Shown in pieces: positions 34,850 to 43,881 of a stretch of DNA of 64,000 bases. Where the stretch lies: NCBI GenBank assembly GCA_016195825.1, contig JACPYV010000116.1:1-64000 (forward strand). The letters run 5' to 3'. This DNA is from Burkholderiales bacterium. GTDB taxonomy: Bacteria; Pseudomonadota; Gammaproteobacteria; Burkholderiales; Burkholderiaceae_C. The position numbers and the translations under genes are program-made. Within the stretch, counting starts at the first letter, position 1. Each line of letters begins with the position of its first letter. The notes beneath the pieces are model-generated. The model had not been told where the DNA came from and made no database searches. It saw only the letters and a list, made by a program, of their open reading frames with translations.

Positions 34850-36546
34850 ACCTGCCCGCCCGCCTTCGACCCCTTGCCCTGCAGCACTGGCGCATCCGGC
34901 ATCCCCAGCAGGTCCGCTGCCAGCGCCTCGGCCACCTCAATGCCATCGACACCGGCCGACATGATTCCGCCGGCATACCCCGCGCCTTCGCCGGCCGGGA
35001 ACAGCCCGCGCACGTTGACGCTCTGGTAGTCCCGCCCGCGATTGATGCGCAGCGGGGATGAGGTGCGCGTCTCCACGCCGGTCAGCACCGCATCCGGCCG
35101 GTCGAAGCCGCGAATCTGGCGGGCGAAGGCGGGCAGGGCTTCGCGGATGGCGTCCAGGCAGTAGGACGGCAGCGAGCCGCGGCCCTTTTGCTGCAGGTCG
35201 GTCAGCGTGACGCCGGGCTTGTAGCTGGGCTCCACGTCGCCAAACGCCTTGCTGACCTGGCGCTTGACGAAGTCGCCTACCAGCGCGCCCGGTGCCAGGT
35301 AGCCGCCGCCGCCCAGTTCGTAGGCGCGGCTTTCCCACTGGCGCTGGAAGGCCATGCCGTCCAGCGGGTTCACGGGGCTGCCGTCGCGCTTGCCGTCCTG
35401 GCGGTAGTCCTCGGGTGTCAGGCCCACGACGATGCCGGCGTTGGCGTTGCGCTCGTTGCGCGAGTACTGGCTCATGCCGTTGGTGACGACGCGGTTCTCT
35501 TCGCTGGTGGCGGCCACCACGGTGCCGCCGGGGCACATGCAGAAGCTGTAGACCGCGCGGCCGTTCTTCGCGTGGTGGACCAGCTTGTAGTCGGCCGCGC
35601 CGAGGATGGGGTTGCCGGCGTGGGTGCCGAAGCGGGCTGCGTCGATCAGCGACTGCGGGTGTTCGATGCGGTAGCCGATGGAAAAGGGCTTGGCCTCCAT
35701 GTGCACGCCGCGGGCCTGCAGCATCTGGAATGTGTCGCGGGCGCTGTGGCCCAGGGCGATGACGACGTGGGTGGTGGCGATCTGCTCGCCGGATTCGAGC
35801 TGCACGCCGCGCACCGCGCCGTCCTCGATCAGCAGGTCCGTCATCTTCTGCTGGAAGCGAATCTCGCCGCCCAGCGCCTCGATCTCGGCCCGCATCTTGA
35901 TGATCATGCTGACCAGGCGAAAGGTGCCGATGTGGGGCTTGCTGACGAAGAGGATCTCTTCCGGCGCCCCTGCCTTGACGAACTCGGTCAGCACCTTGCG
36001 CGTCAGGTGGCGCGGGTCGGTGATCTGGCTCCACAGCTTGCCGTCGGAGAAGGTGCCCGCGCCGCCTTCGCCGAACTGCACGTTGCTCTCGGGGTCCAGC
36101 TTCTGCTCGCGCCACAGGCCCCAGGTGTCCTGGGTGCGCTCGCGCACGGCCTTGCCGCGTTCCAGCACGATGGGGCGCAACCCCATCTGCGCCAGGATCA
36201 GCGCCGCGAACAGGCCGCAGGGGCCGAAGCCGACGACGACGGGCCGCGGCCCGGTGTGCTCGCCGACTTGCGCCAGGAAGTGGTAGCCGGTGTCGGGCGT
36301 TTGGCGGACCTGGTGGTCGCCGGCAAAGCGGGCCAGCACGGCGGCTTCGTCGAGCGTTGGAGCCAGCGTGCAGTCCAGCGTATAGACGAGCTGGATGTCG
36401 GACCGCTTGCGCGCGTCGTAGCCGCGGCGGAAGACGTGGATGCCGGCCAGCTCGGCGTCGGCCAGTTTCAGGCGCGCGAGGACTGCCGGGCGCAGCGCGT
36501 CCTCGGCGTGGCTCAGCGGCAGGCGGAGTTCGGTGATGCGGATCAT
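34846..36546 (-). CDS. FAD-dependent dehydrogenase, COG2509-type
   Basis: This 566-residue flavoprotein has an N-terminal domain of about 100 residues, then the dinucleotide motif PVVVGFGPCGLFAALILAQM with ERG, followed by VQFGEGGAGTFSDGKLWSQI and a C-terminal FAD contact GLFPAGEGAGYAGGIMSAGV. It belongs to a broad group of uncharacterised FAD-dependent dehydrogenases related to geranylgeranyl-reductase-like flavoproteins. Its stop codon lies in the palindromic repeat. It stands alone. Confidence 0.85.
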   Translation of the reverse strand: MIRITELRLPLSHAEDALRPAVLARLKLADAELAGIHVFRRGYDARKRSDIQLVYTLDCTLAPTLDEAAVLARFAGDHQVRQTPDTGYHFLAQVGEHTGPRPVVVGFGPCGLFAALILAQMGLRPIVLERGKAVRERTQDTWGLWREQKLDPESNVQFGEGGAGTFSDGKLWSQITDPRHLTRKVLTEFVKAGAPEEILFVSKPHIGTFRLVSMIIKMRAEIEALGGEIRFQQKMTDLLIEDGAVRGVQLESGEQIATTHVVIALGHSARDTFQMLQARGVHMEAKPFSIGYRIEHPQSLIDAARFGTHAGNPILGAADYKLVHHAKNGRAVYSFCMCPGGTVVAATSEENRVVTNGMSQYSRNERNANAGIVVGLTPEDYRQDGKRDGSPVNPLDGMAFQRQWESRAYELGGGGYLAPGALVGDFVKRQVSKAFGDVEPSYKPGVTLTDLQQKGRGSLPSYCLDAIREALPAFARQIRGFDRPDAVLTGVETRTSSPLRINRGRDYQSVNVRGLFPAGEGAGYAGGIMSAGVDGIEVAEALAADLLGMPDAPVLQGKGSKAGGQV

Positions 36547-36566
36547 GGTGGTCAGGATTTATCCGA

Positions 36567-36598
36567 CAACAAAAACAAACAGGCCCCGCAGGGCCTGT
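36567..36598 (-). terminator. Intrinsic terminator
   Basis: On the minus strand, ACAGGCCC-TGCG-GGGCCTGT is followed by TTGTTTTTGTTG, a strong rho-independent terminator. It ends the transcript of the small gene at 36631-36795 just before the FAD dehydrogenase gene. Confidence 0.85.
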
Positions 36599-36630
36599 GT
36601 GGTGGAGATCGTCAGGCGATCAGCCCGATA

Positions 36631-36795
36631 TCAACCCGAATGGGGGCGCTTGCCCGGGTTCTTCTTGGAGCGGGTGTGCGAACCGCGCTCCAGGCTGCAC
36701 AGCTGGCCCTTGCCGGCGGTGAAGGTCACGCCCTTGGGGGCGGCGGGGCGGGGGGTGGCGCGGCGATCCGCTTCGGTGATGATCTTGTTGCCCAT
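36631..36795 (-). CDS. Small basic protein (54 residues), unknown function
   Basis: The ORF begins MGNKIITEADRRATPRPAAP and ends KKNPGKRPHSG, with a strongly basic, probably disordered composition and a single Cys (GKGQLCSLERG). The ATG at 36795 has GGAGAG six bases upstream, which favours it over an earlier ATG at 36816. A strong terminator follows, so it forms its own transcription unit. It may bind nucleic acid; that is inference from charge only. Confidence 0.65.
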   Translation of the reverse strand: MGNKIITEADRRATPRPAAPKGVTFTAGKGQLCSLERGSHTRSKKNPGKRPHSG

Positions 36796-36854
36796 GATGG
36801 CTCTCCAGTGAAACAAAGCCCGCTTGCAGGGGCAAAACGACGAAAGGCGCGATT

Positions 36855-38972
36855 TTAGCCTGCCTTGCCCAGCCAGGTCTCAAAGTCCGGCAAGTCCATC
36901 GGTCGGGCCAGCAGATAGCCCTGGATCAGGTCGCAGCCGCAGGCGGTGATGCAGGCCAGTTCTGCCTCGTTCTCGACGCCCTCGGCTGTCACCGTCAGCC
37001 CCAGGCCCTGGCCCACGCTGACGATGGATTTCAGCAGCGCCTCGCGGCGCGGGTCGGTGTTGACGTCTTGCACGAAGCTGCGGTCGATCTTCAGCTCGTC
37101 CACCGGCAGGTGCTGCAGATAAGCCAGCGACGACTGGCCGGTGCCGAAGTCGTCGATGGCCAGCTTCACGCCCCAGCTCTTGAGCGCGTGCAGCACGGCG
37201 ATGGGGTCGGTGCCACTGGACATCAGGCCGGTTTCTGTCACCTCCAGCTGCAACTGGCCGGGGTCCACCCGGTACTCGGCCAGCAGCGCGGCCAGGCGGG
37301 CGGGCAGGGTCTGGTCCTGCAGGTCCAGCGTGGAGATGTTGACGGCGATGGACAGCGGCTCGCGGCCCTGGGCCTCCCACTCGGCCAGCGTGCGCACGGC
37401 GCGCGCCAGCATCCAGTCGGTGACCTGGCGGATGCGCCCGCTGCGCTCGGCAAAGGGGATGAAGTCGGCAGGCGGCAGCCAGCCGCGCTGCGGGTGCAGC
37501 CAGCGCACCAACGCCTCGACGCCGGTGATGCGGCCGGTCTTCAGGCAGCGCTTGGGCTGCAGGAACTGGCGCAACTGGTCCTGCTGGATGGCGGTGGCCA
37601 GGTCGGACAGCAGGCTCAGGTGCAGCGCACGGGCGGCCTCGGCGCTGGGGTTGTAGACGGCCACGGGCTGGTGCAGGCGCTTGGCCTCGAACATGGCCTG
37701 CTCGGCACGGCGCAGCAAGGCCTCCGTGTCGGCCGCGTGGTCGGGCCAGTGGGCCACGCCCAGCGATACGGACAGGTCCAGCGCCTGGCCCTGCCAGCTC
37801 AGCTTGTGCTCCACCTCCTCGCGCAGCTGCGCGGCGAGCGCGGCGCCATGCTCCAGCCGCGACACCGGCGCGAGCGCCGCGAAGGTGCCGCCGGCCAGGC
37901 GCCCGTGGGCCGCCACGCCCTCGAACAGCGCCGCCAGCTTGGCCGCTGCGCCCTGCAGCAGCGCGTCACCGGCGTCGAAGCCCAGCACGCTATTGACGGC
38001 CTTCAGCCGGTCCACGTCGATGCAGATCAGCACGGCGAACCGCTCGCCTTCGGGCAGGTCAGCCAGCAGCCGGTCGCCGTCGGCGATGAAGCGGGCGCGC
38101 TGCGGCAGGCCGGTCAGCATGTCGACGTCGGCCAGCCGGCGCAGCTTGGCTTCACGCTCGCCGACGGCCGCGGCCATGGTGTTCATCGCCGCAGCCATGT
38201 GGCCCAGCTCGTCGGCGGAGTCGACTCGGATGCGGTGGCCGTACTGGCCTTGGGCAATCAGCTCGGCGCCGTCTTCTGCGAGCTTGAGCGGCTTGACAAT
38301 GGAGCGCGTGACGCCCACGGCCAGCAGCGCGCCGGCTACGAGTGCCCCGATGCACAGCGCCAGCACGCCGGTGCGGTCGGCGTCGATCTGGTCGCGCAGT
38401 TCGCGCGCCTTGGCCATGCCGGCGCGCTCCTCGCTGGCGGCAAGTTGGTGGATGGCGCTGACGAACAGCGACAGCGCCGACTCGGTGTCGCTGCCCAGCA
38501 GCGCGCGGGCGGCCTGGAAGTCGTCACGCTCGATGAGGTCGCGCGCATCGATGTAGCTGGCGCGGTAGTCCGCCAGGCGCTGGCGCACGTCGGCCAGGCG
38601 CTCGCTGCGCGGGCCGGCGGGCAGCAGCAGCGACAGGCGCTGCATCGCATCATCCAGCCGCGCGTTGGCGGACGCGATCTCGGGGTAGGCGCCCACGCGC
38701 AGCTCGGCGTCAGGGCTCATCAGCACCAGCAGCTTGCGCGCGACGGCCTCGGCGTTGCGGTTGATCTCGTTGACCGAGTCGCGCACGGCGGATTGCTCGT
38801 CGACGATGCGGTTCAGCGCCTCGGACAGGCTGGTGAGCCGCACCACCGACAGCGCCGCCAGGCCCAGCAGCAGCAGCAGCAGCAGCCCGAAGGCCAGGCC
38901 CAGCCGGGTGCGGATGCGCAGCCGCCGGGTGAGGCCGCGCACCGGCACCTGAGCCGTGTGGGGCGCGCTCAT
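36855..38972 (-). CDS. Membrane sensor with HAMP, degenerate GGDEF and EAL domains
   Basis: This 705-residue protein has two membrane helices (about 24-46 and 203-222) around a periplasmic helical sensor, a HAMP domain (SIVKPLKLAEDGAELIAQG), a GGDEF domain (280-440) and an EAL domain (450-700). The cyclase site reads AGGTF (360-364) instead of GGDEF, so c-di-GMP synthesis is unlikely. The EAL site is complete: EALVRW (486-491), ETGLM, DDFGTG (607-612), KIDRSFV and EGVEN. It is probably a c-di-GMP phosphodiesterase, perhaps with GTP control through the dead GGDEF domain. It follows mgsA by seven bases. Confidence 0.92.
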   Translation of the reverse strand: MSAPHTAQVPVRGLTRRLRIRTRLGLAFGLLLLLLLGLAALSVVRLTSLSEALNRIVDEQSAVRDSVNEINRNAEAVARKLLVLMSPDAELRVGAYPEIASANARLDDAMQRLSLLLPAGPRSERLADVRQRLADYRASYIDARDLIERDDFQAARALLGSDTESALSLFVSAIHQLAASEERAGMAKARELRDQIDADRTGVLALCIGALVAGALLAVGVTRSIVKPLKLAEDGAELIAQGQYGHRIRVDSADELGHMAAAMNTMAAAVGEREAKLRRLADVDMLTGLPQRARFIADGDRLLADLPEGERFAVLICIDVDRLKAVNSVLGFDAGDALLQGAAAKLAALFEGVAAHGRLAGGTFAALAPVSRLEHGAALAAQLREEVEHKLSWQGQALDLSVSLGVAHWPDHAADTEALLRRAEQAMFEAKRLHQPVAVYNPSAEAARALHLSLLSDLATAIQQDQLRQFLQPKRCLKTGRITGVEALVRWLHPQRGWLPPADFIPFAERSGRIRQVTDWMLARAVRTLAEWEAQGREPLSIAVNISTLDLQDQTLPARLAALLAEYRVDPGQLQLEVTETGLMSSGTDPIAVLHALKSWGVKLAIDDFGTGQSSLAYLQHLPVDELKIDRSFVQDVNTDPRREALLKSIVSVGQGLGLTVTAEGVENEAELACITACGCDLIQGYLLARPMDLPDFETWLGKAG

Positions 38973-38979
38973 GCCCGCG

Positions 38980-39348
38980 TCAAGCGGCGCTCCAGCGCGT
39001 CAGCAGCAGGCGGGCCGTGGCGACGTTGGTCGCGCAGGGCACGTCGTGCACGTCGCAGGCGCGCACCAGGGCGTTGATGTCGGGTTCGTGCGGCTGCGGT
39101 GTCATGGGGTCGCGCAGGAAGATGACGCCGTCCAGCTCGCCGACGGCCAACCGCGCGCCGATCTGCAGGTCGCCCCCCATCGGGCCGCTGAGCATGCGTT
39201 CCACGACGAGGCCATGGGCCGCCGCCAGGCGCGTGCCCGTCGTGCCGGTGGCCAGCAGCTGGCAGCGGCGCAGCAGCGGCAGGAAGTCGGCAGTGAGGGC
39301 GATCATGGCGTCCTTCTTGCCGTCGTGGGCGATCAAGGCGAGTCTCAT
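38980..39348 (-). CDS. mgsA: Methylglyoxal synthase
   Basis: MgsA (122 residues) converts dihydroxyacetone phosphate to methylglyoxal and phosphate. It carries [14 protein letters not shown], the phosphate-binding [10 protein letters not shown], the catalytic-site [11 protein letters not shown] and the end [20 protein letters not shown]. The ATG at 39348 is chosen over an in-frame TTG at 39363; neither has a clear ribosome site. It is followed after seven bases by the EAL protein gene, an unusual pairing. Confidence 0.93.
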   Translation of the reverse strand: MRLALIAHDGKKDAMIALTADFLPLLRRCQLLATGTTGTRLAAAHGLVVERMLSGPMGGDLQIGARLAVGELDGVIFLRDPMTPQPHEPDINALVRACDVHDVPCATNVATARLLLTRWSAA

Positions 39349-39504
39349 CGGGCGGGCGGTCAACGCAAAACGGCCACGTTACACGCAGTCATCGCGTCGC
39401 AGTGCGAAGTACTTGGCAGTTACCTAGACCGGCTTGTTACCGCGCCGTTGCATGACGGGCTGCCGTGGCGCGCGTCTGGTGGCGTGCAGCTGCCGACACC
39501 CCTG

Positions 39505-39536
39505 CCATGTGCTGACAGCAGAAGCTGGCAGCATGG
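39505..39536. promoter_or_regulatory. Imperfect dyad upstream of PEP-mutase-like gene
   Basis: CCATGTGCTGACAGC and GCTGGCAGCATGG form an inverted repeat with one mismatch and one bulge around AGAA, ending 28 bases before the gene at 39565. It could be an operator or a 5' leader hairpin; nothing shows which. Confidence 0.3.
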
Positions 39537-39564
39537 GTAGCCTATCCACCCAGCGACACCGGTC

Positions 39565-40359
39565 ATGAACTTCCGTCAGCTCCACCAAGGCCCCGGCCTC
39601 CTGAAGATCGCCAACGTCTGGGACGCCGGCAGCGCCGTCCTCGTGCAGGGCCTGGGGGTGCCGGCGCTGGCAACTACCAGCGCTGGCCTGGCCTGGGCGC
39701 TGGGCTATGCCGACGGCAACCACCTGCCCATCGCCGAGCATGCCGCGGCGCTCAGGCGCATTGCCCGCGTCGCACGCGTGCCGTTGTCCGCCGACAGCGA
39801 GGCCGGCTACAGCGACGACCCGGCCGCGGCGGCCGACAACGTCATGCGCCTGGTCGAGGCCGGCATCGCCGGCATCAACATCGAGGACGGCGCGGGCGCA
39901 CCGGCCCTGCTGGCACGCAAGATTGCCGCCATCAAGGCCGCGACGGCGCGTGCCGGCGTGGACCTCTTCGTCAACGCCCGCTGCGACGTCTACCTGCGCA
40001 ACCTGGCACCGGGCCGGGCAGCGGACGAGGTGTTGCTGCGGGCGCGCGACTACGCCGCGGCGGGGGCCGACGGCCTGTTCGCGGCCGGCGTGACCAGCGT
40101 GGGCGACATCCAGGCGCTGGCGGGCGGCCAGCCGCTGCCGCTGAACGTGATGGCGCGGCCCGCGCTGCCGGACCTGGACGAGCTGCAGCGCCTGGGTGTG
40201 CGGCGCATCTCGGCCGGCAGCGCCATCGCCGAGGCGGCTTGGGGGCGCGCGCAGCGTGCGGCGGCGGGCTTCCTGGCTGAAGGTGGCGGCGCTGAGCTGT
40301 TCGACGGGGCGGCGCCCTACCCGCAGATCAACGGCGCGCTGAACGCCGCTCAGGGCTGA
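39565..40359 (+). CDS. Isocitrate lyase/PEP mutase family enzyme
   Basis: This 264-residue TIM-barrel enzyme shows LLKIANVWDAGSAVL, ATTSAGLAWALGYADG, VPLSADSEAGYSD (metal-binding Asp region), AGINIEDGAG and FVNARCDVYL. It is the phosphoenolpyruvate phosphonomutase/oxaloacetate hydrolase group of small members, which usually cleave C-C bonds of 2-hydroxy or 2-oxo diacids. The Lys-Lys-Cys-Gly motif of true isocitrate lyases is absent. Its last ten bases overlap the convergent next gene. Confidence 0.85.
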   Translation: MNFRQLHQGPGLLKIANVWDAGSAVLVQGLGVPALATTSAGLAWALGYADGNHLPIAEHAAALRRIARVARVPLSADSEAGYSDDPAAAADNVMRLVEAGIAGINIEDGAGAPALLARKIAAIKAATARAGVDLFVNARCDVYLRNLAPGRAADEVLLRARDYAAAGADGLFAAGVTSVGDIQALAGGQPLPLNVMARPALPDLDELQRLGVRRISAGSAIAEAAWGRAQRAAAGFLAEGGGAELFDGAAPYPQINGALNAAQG

Positions 40360-40982
40360 ACCGACACGCGGATCTGCAGCTCGCGCTCTGGTCGCCCGGC
40401 CGCGTCGCCGCTGCTGACCGTACCCCTGGGCGCCGGGGCCACCGCGCTGCCGCTGCGCGCGACGGTCTGCCAGCGGCCCAGCGGCAGCAGCAGCGTGGAC
40501 TGGATGGCGTCGTCTTCCTGGGCGATGTCGAACTCGACGCGCACCGGTGCGCTGCCGCCAGGCCAGCTGGGCGTGACGACGAAGCTCTGCGTCGAGCGGC
40601 GCTCGCCGCTGCGTGGGTTGGCGTAGACGCGCCGTGGCGCACTCGCCGGGCCGGCGGCAGGGTCCAGCTCGACGACGACGTCAACCCACTGCAGCGGCTC
40701 GCGTGTGGTCAGCCTCAGCGCGGCGCGCTGGCCGTTCAGCACGCTCAGGCGCTGCACCTGCTGGGGCGGCGGCGCTGCCGTCGACGTGACGACGCCCGCG
40801 CCACGCGGCGAGATCGAGCCCGCCGTGCCGACCACGACGGCGCCGTCACGCACGGCGGCCTGGGCGGCAGGGGGCAGGTTGCTGTCCACCCAGCGCAGCT
40901 CGACGATCAGCGGCACAGCCGGCGGCGCGGCGGCAGCCGGCAGGGCGAGCAGGCTCACCCAAAGCAGAGAGCGGCGCTTCAT
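40350..40982 (-). CDS. Exported protein of unknown function
   Basis: This 210-residue protein has a signal peptide (MKRRSLLWVSLLALPAAAA) and a beta-rich body, with VPLIVELRWVDSNLPPAAQA, LQWVDVVVELDPAAG and APVRVEFDIAQEDD. It may be periplasmic. No family was recognised. It is ten bases after the EamA exporter gene in the same direction and may be co-transcribed with it. Confidence 0.7.
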   Translation of the reverse strand: MKRRSLLWVSLLALPAAAAPPAVPLIVELRWVDSNLPPAAQAAVRDGAVVVGTAGSISPRGAGVVTSTAAPPPQQVQRLSVLNGQRAALRLTTREPLQWVDVVVELDPAAGPASAPRRVYANPRSGERRSTQSFVVTPSWPGGSAPVRVEFDIAQEDDAIQSTLLLPLGRWQTVARSGSAVAPAPRGTVSSGDAAGRPERELQIRVSVQP

Positions 40983-40992
40983 GCGCTGGAGC

Positions 40993-41889
40993 TTAGTCGC
41001 GCGCGGCCGTGGCCCGAAGCTGCAAAAGCCGCGGTCCGAACAGGTTGATCGCCAGACCGGCCAGCACCAGTGCGGCGGCGACCAACTTCCAGGCCGGCAG
41101 CGGCTCTCCCAGTAGCGCTGCTGCCGAGCCCATGCCGAACACCGGCACCAGCAGCGCCATGGGCACGATGCGCCCGGCAGCGTGGCGGGCCAGCAGCCAG
41201 CTCCAGGCGCCGTAGCCGAACAGCGTGTTGCCTACCGACTGCCACAGCACTGCGGCCCAGGTGCCGAGGTCGGACGCCGCCAGGCCGGCGGCCATCTGCT
41301 GCGGCCCGTCGATCAGCAATGCCAGCACCAGCAGCGGCGGCACGGCGAAGGCGCTGCTCCAGACCACGTAGGCCAGCATGTCTATGCGGCCGGCGCGCTG
41401 CGTCAGCAGGTTGGCGCAGGCCCAGGAGAACGCGGCGGCCAGCACCATGGCGATGCCCAGCGCCGTGGTGGCGCCGTCGGTGTGCGACGCGATGACGGCG
41501 ATCCCACCGGCCGCCAGCGCCAGGCCCAGCCACTGGGCCGCCAGCACACGCTCCTTGCGGATGCGCACGGCCAGCAGCAGCGTGAAGAACACCTGAGTCT
41601 GCACCACCAGCGACGCCAGTCCGGGCGAGATCTGACTGCGCATGGCCAGGTAGAGCAGGCCGAACTGCCCCACGCCGATGAGCACGCCATAGCCCGCCAG
41701 GTTGTGCCAGCCGACCGCGTGCCGGCGCAGGAAGAAGCAGGCCGGCACCAGCGCGAAGCTGAAGCGCAGCACGGCCAGCGTCATGGGCGGCAGCGTGTGC
41801 AGCGCGTACTTGATGACCACGAAGTTGCTGCCCCAGATCGCGACGATGGCGAGGGCGAGCAAGAAGTGGCGCAGCGGCAGGGGGGCCAT
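40993..41889 (-). CDS. EamA/DMT-family exporter
   Basis: This 298-residue protein has ten predicted membrane segments in two EamA repeats. The first repeat starts LLALAIVAIWGSNFVVIKYA, the second around AMVLAAAFSWACANLLTQRA, which resembles the O-acetylserine/cysteine exporter EamA (YdeD). The substrate is uncertain. The ATG at 41889 (MAPLPLRHFL) is preferred because the membrane region starts there. Confidence 0.88.
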   Translation of the reverse strand: MAPLPLRHFLLALAIVAIWGSNFVVIKYALHTLPPMTLAVLRFSFALVPACFFLRRHAVGWHNLAGYGVLIGVGQFGLLYLAMRSQISPGLASLVVQTQVFFTLLLAVRIRKERVLAAQWLGLALAAGGIAVIASHTDGATTALGIAMVLAAAFSWACANLLTQRAGRIDMLAYVVWSSAFAVPPLLVLALLIDGPQQMAAGLAASDLGTWAAVLWQSVGNTLFGYGAWSWLLARHAAGRIVPMALLVPVFGMGSAAALLGEPLPAWKLVAAALVLAGLAINLFGPRLLQLRATAARD

Positions 41890-41939
41890 GCAAACGGGCG
41901 TCCGGAGGGCGGGGGGCGACCGACTATGCCAGCCGCCGA

Positions 41940-43061
41940 TCAACCCGGGTCTGCGCAGGTGCGGTTGCGGCCCTCGGCCTTGGCGCGGTAGAGCAGCTGG
42001 TCGGCGCGCTCCAGCGTCTGCGCCAGCGTGTCGCCACGGCGGTGGCCGGTCAGGCCGATGGAGACGGTGATGGCCACCGGTGCGCCGCCGCCCACGTCCA
42101 CGCGCATCGCGGCGATCTGCTGGCGCAGACGCTCCATGCCGCCCAATGCCGGCGGCATGGCCGTGTCGGGCAGCAGCACGAGGAACTCCTCGCCGCCCCA
42201 GCGCGCCAGCACGTCGGTCGCACGCATGGCGGCCTGGCCGGTCTGGGCGAAGGCGCGCAGCACGGTGTCGCCAGCCGCGTGGCCGTGTTCATCGTTGACG
42301 TGCTTGAAATGGTCCAGGTCGGCGATGGCGATGCAGAAATCGTGGTGGTGGCGCAGCGAGCGCAGCAGCTCCTGGTCCATCAGCGCCTGCATCTGGCGGC
42401 GGTTGGGCAGGCAGGTCAGCTCGTCGCGTGTGGCGATGGCCTGCAGCTGTGCCAGCGCGCGCGCCAGCTCCTCGCGCTGGTCCGCCAGACGGCGGCGGAT
42501 GCGGCTCAGGCGTGCGGTCAGCGTGGCGACGGCGGGGAGCATGCATGCCAGCATCAGGAAGTGGCCGACCTCGACCTCGGGTGGGTAGACGGCGGGTCGC
42601 TGCCACGCCATGACGCCCATGACGGCGCCGAACAGCGTCAGTGCGAACAGACACAGCCCATAGGCGTTGCGCGCCCGCAGCTGGAACATGCCGAACATCA
42701 GGATCAGCGTCAGCACCGGGAAGACGGCGCCACGCAGCGGGCCGGCCTGCGCGTAGCCTAGCGCCCCGGCGCCGATTGCGAAGGCGATCTGCACGCTGGT
42801 CAGCGACGGGTCGTCGAAGCGCCGCGACCAGCCGCTGCGGATGGCCGCGTAGATCACCGCCATGCCGCCCAGCGACACGATCGTCCAGGCCCACAGCAAC
42901 AGGCCGTGCTCGCCGTGGGCCACGCCCACCGCGTAGTGCAGCATGGGCACGCACAGGCCCATCAGCGCCATCGCCAGCGAGGTCTGGCGCAGTCGCAGGC
43001 GCTGGGCGCGCTCGGTGCCCAGCCAGATGTTGCCGAGCCGTCGGAGATGCGACTTCGCCAT
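41940..43061 (-). CDS. Membrane diguanylate cyclase
   Basis: This 373-residue protein has six membrane helices in residues 28-185, a short coiled coil, and a GGDEF domain with an intact active site RWGGEEFLVLLPDT (GGEEF at 289-293). The inhibitory site RxxD (Arg280, Asp283) lies just before it, so product inhibition by c-di-GMP is likely. DLDHFKHVNDEHGHAAGD holds the metal and base contacts. The sensing domain is membrane-embedded and has no named family that I recognise. Confidence 0.93.
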   Translation of the reverse strand: MAKSHLRRLGNIWLGTERAQRLRLRQTSLAMALMGLCVPMLHYAVGVAHGEHGLLLWAWTIVSLGGMAVIYAAIRSGWSRRFDDPSLTSVQIAFAIGAGALGYAQAGPLRGAVFPVLTLILMFGMFQLRARNAYGLCLFALTLFGAVMGVMAWQRPAVYPPEVEVGHFLMLACMLPAVATLTARLSRIRRRLADQREELARALAQLQAIATRDELTCLPNRRQMQALMDQELLRSLRHHHDFCIAIADLDHFKHVNDEHGHAAGDTVLRAFAQTGQAAMRATDVLARWGGEEFLVLLPDTAMPPALGGMERLRQQIAAMRVDVGGGAPVAITVSIGLTGHRRGDTLAQTLERADQLLYRAKAEGRNRTCADPG

Positions 43062-43133
43062 GGCGCAAGCCTACCGCGGAGGCGGTGCCGGGCCTTGCAC
43101 GCATGCGTGCGGGTTCGCACGCGGCCTGTGACT

Positions 43134-43871
43134 TCAGCCCACGTAGCCGTGCAGCAAGGCCCTGGCCCAGTCAGGCCGGCCGTTTCGCTCGGCCAGCGCC
43201 GCCATCGCGCCGTGGTCGTAGGGCACGGCGTGCTGGCTGCCCCGCCAGGTGCCAGCCACCTGCTCGACGATGGCGTAGTGGGCGTCCGGCGTGCCGCGCT
43301 CCACGACGTAGCGTTCGGGCTCGTCGTCGACATAGGCCTGCAGGCCCACGCTGCCGGGGTTGACGAGCAACTGGCCGCCGGCCATGCGCAGGCAGCGCGG
43401 CAGGTGGCTGTGGCCACAGGCGATGAGCGCGCTGCGCTGCGCGCCCAGGCGCTCCGTGATCTCGGCGGCTGTGGCCAGGCCCAGCACGCCGTGGCGCGGG
43501 GTCTCCAGGAAATGCTCGTCGTCCCGGCGTGGCGTGCCATGGCACAGGAAGATATCGGCCGCCCATTGCCACATGGGTTGCAGTGTGCGCAGCCAGTCCA
43601 GTTCGGCTGTGCCCAGCGCGGCCAGCGCGTAGCCGTCGGACGCGCTGCCCGCGTCGGTCCGCCATTCGAGGATCTGGCGCTCGTGGTTGCCCGCCAGCAC
43701 GGGCCAGCCCGAGGCCATCAGCCATTGGGCCGTCTCGCGCGGCAGCAGCGGGCCGGAGAGGTTGTCGCCCAGGCACAGCACCTGGTCAACGCCGCGGCGG
43801 CGGATGTCGGCGGCGACGGCTTCCAGCGCCGGCAGGTTGCCGTGGATGTCGGAGACGAGGGCGAGGCGCAT
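43134..43871 (-). CDS. Metallophosphoesterase, YfcE/calcineurin-like
   Basis: This 245-residue protein has the two-metal site of calcineurin-like phosphoesterases: LVSDIHGNLPALEAV, LCLGDNLSGPLLP, LAGNHERQILEW, FLCHGTP and CGHSHLPRC. Related small members act on phosphodiesters or nucleotides; the substrate is not evident. The gene lies between the diguanylate cyclase and the Lrp regulator, all on the minus strand. Confidence 0.9.
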   Translation of the reverse strand: MRLALVSDIHGNLPALEAVAADIRRRGVDQVLCLGDNLSGPLLPRETAQWLMASGWPVLAGNHERQILEWRTDAGSASDGYALAALGTAELDWLRTLQPMWQWAADIFLCHGTPRRDDEHFLETPRHGVLGLATAAEITERLGAQRSALIACGHSHLPRCLRMAGGQLLVNPGSVGLQAYVDDEPERYVVERGTPDAHYAIVEQVAGTWRGSQHAVPYDHGAMAALAERNGRPDWARALLHGYVG

Positions 43872-43881
43872 GGCCGCGAGA

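Noticed and set aside
35188..36858. Plus-strand ORF (556 codons) opposite the FAD dehydrogenase
   Set aside because: Shadow; the minus-strand protein has clear FAD motifs.
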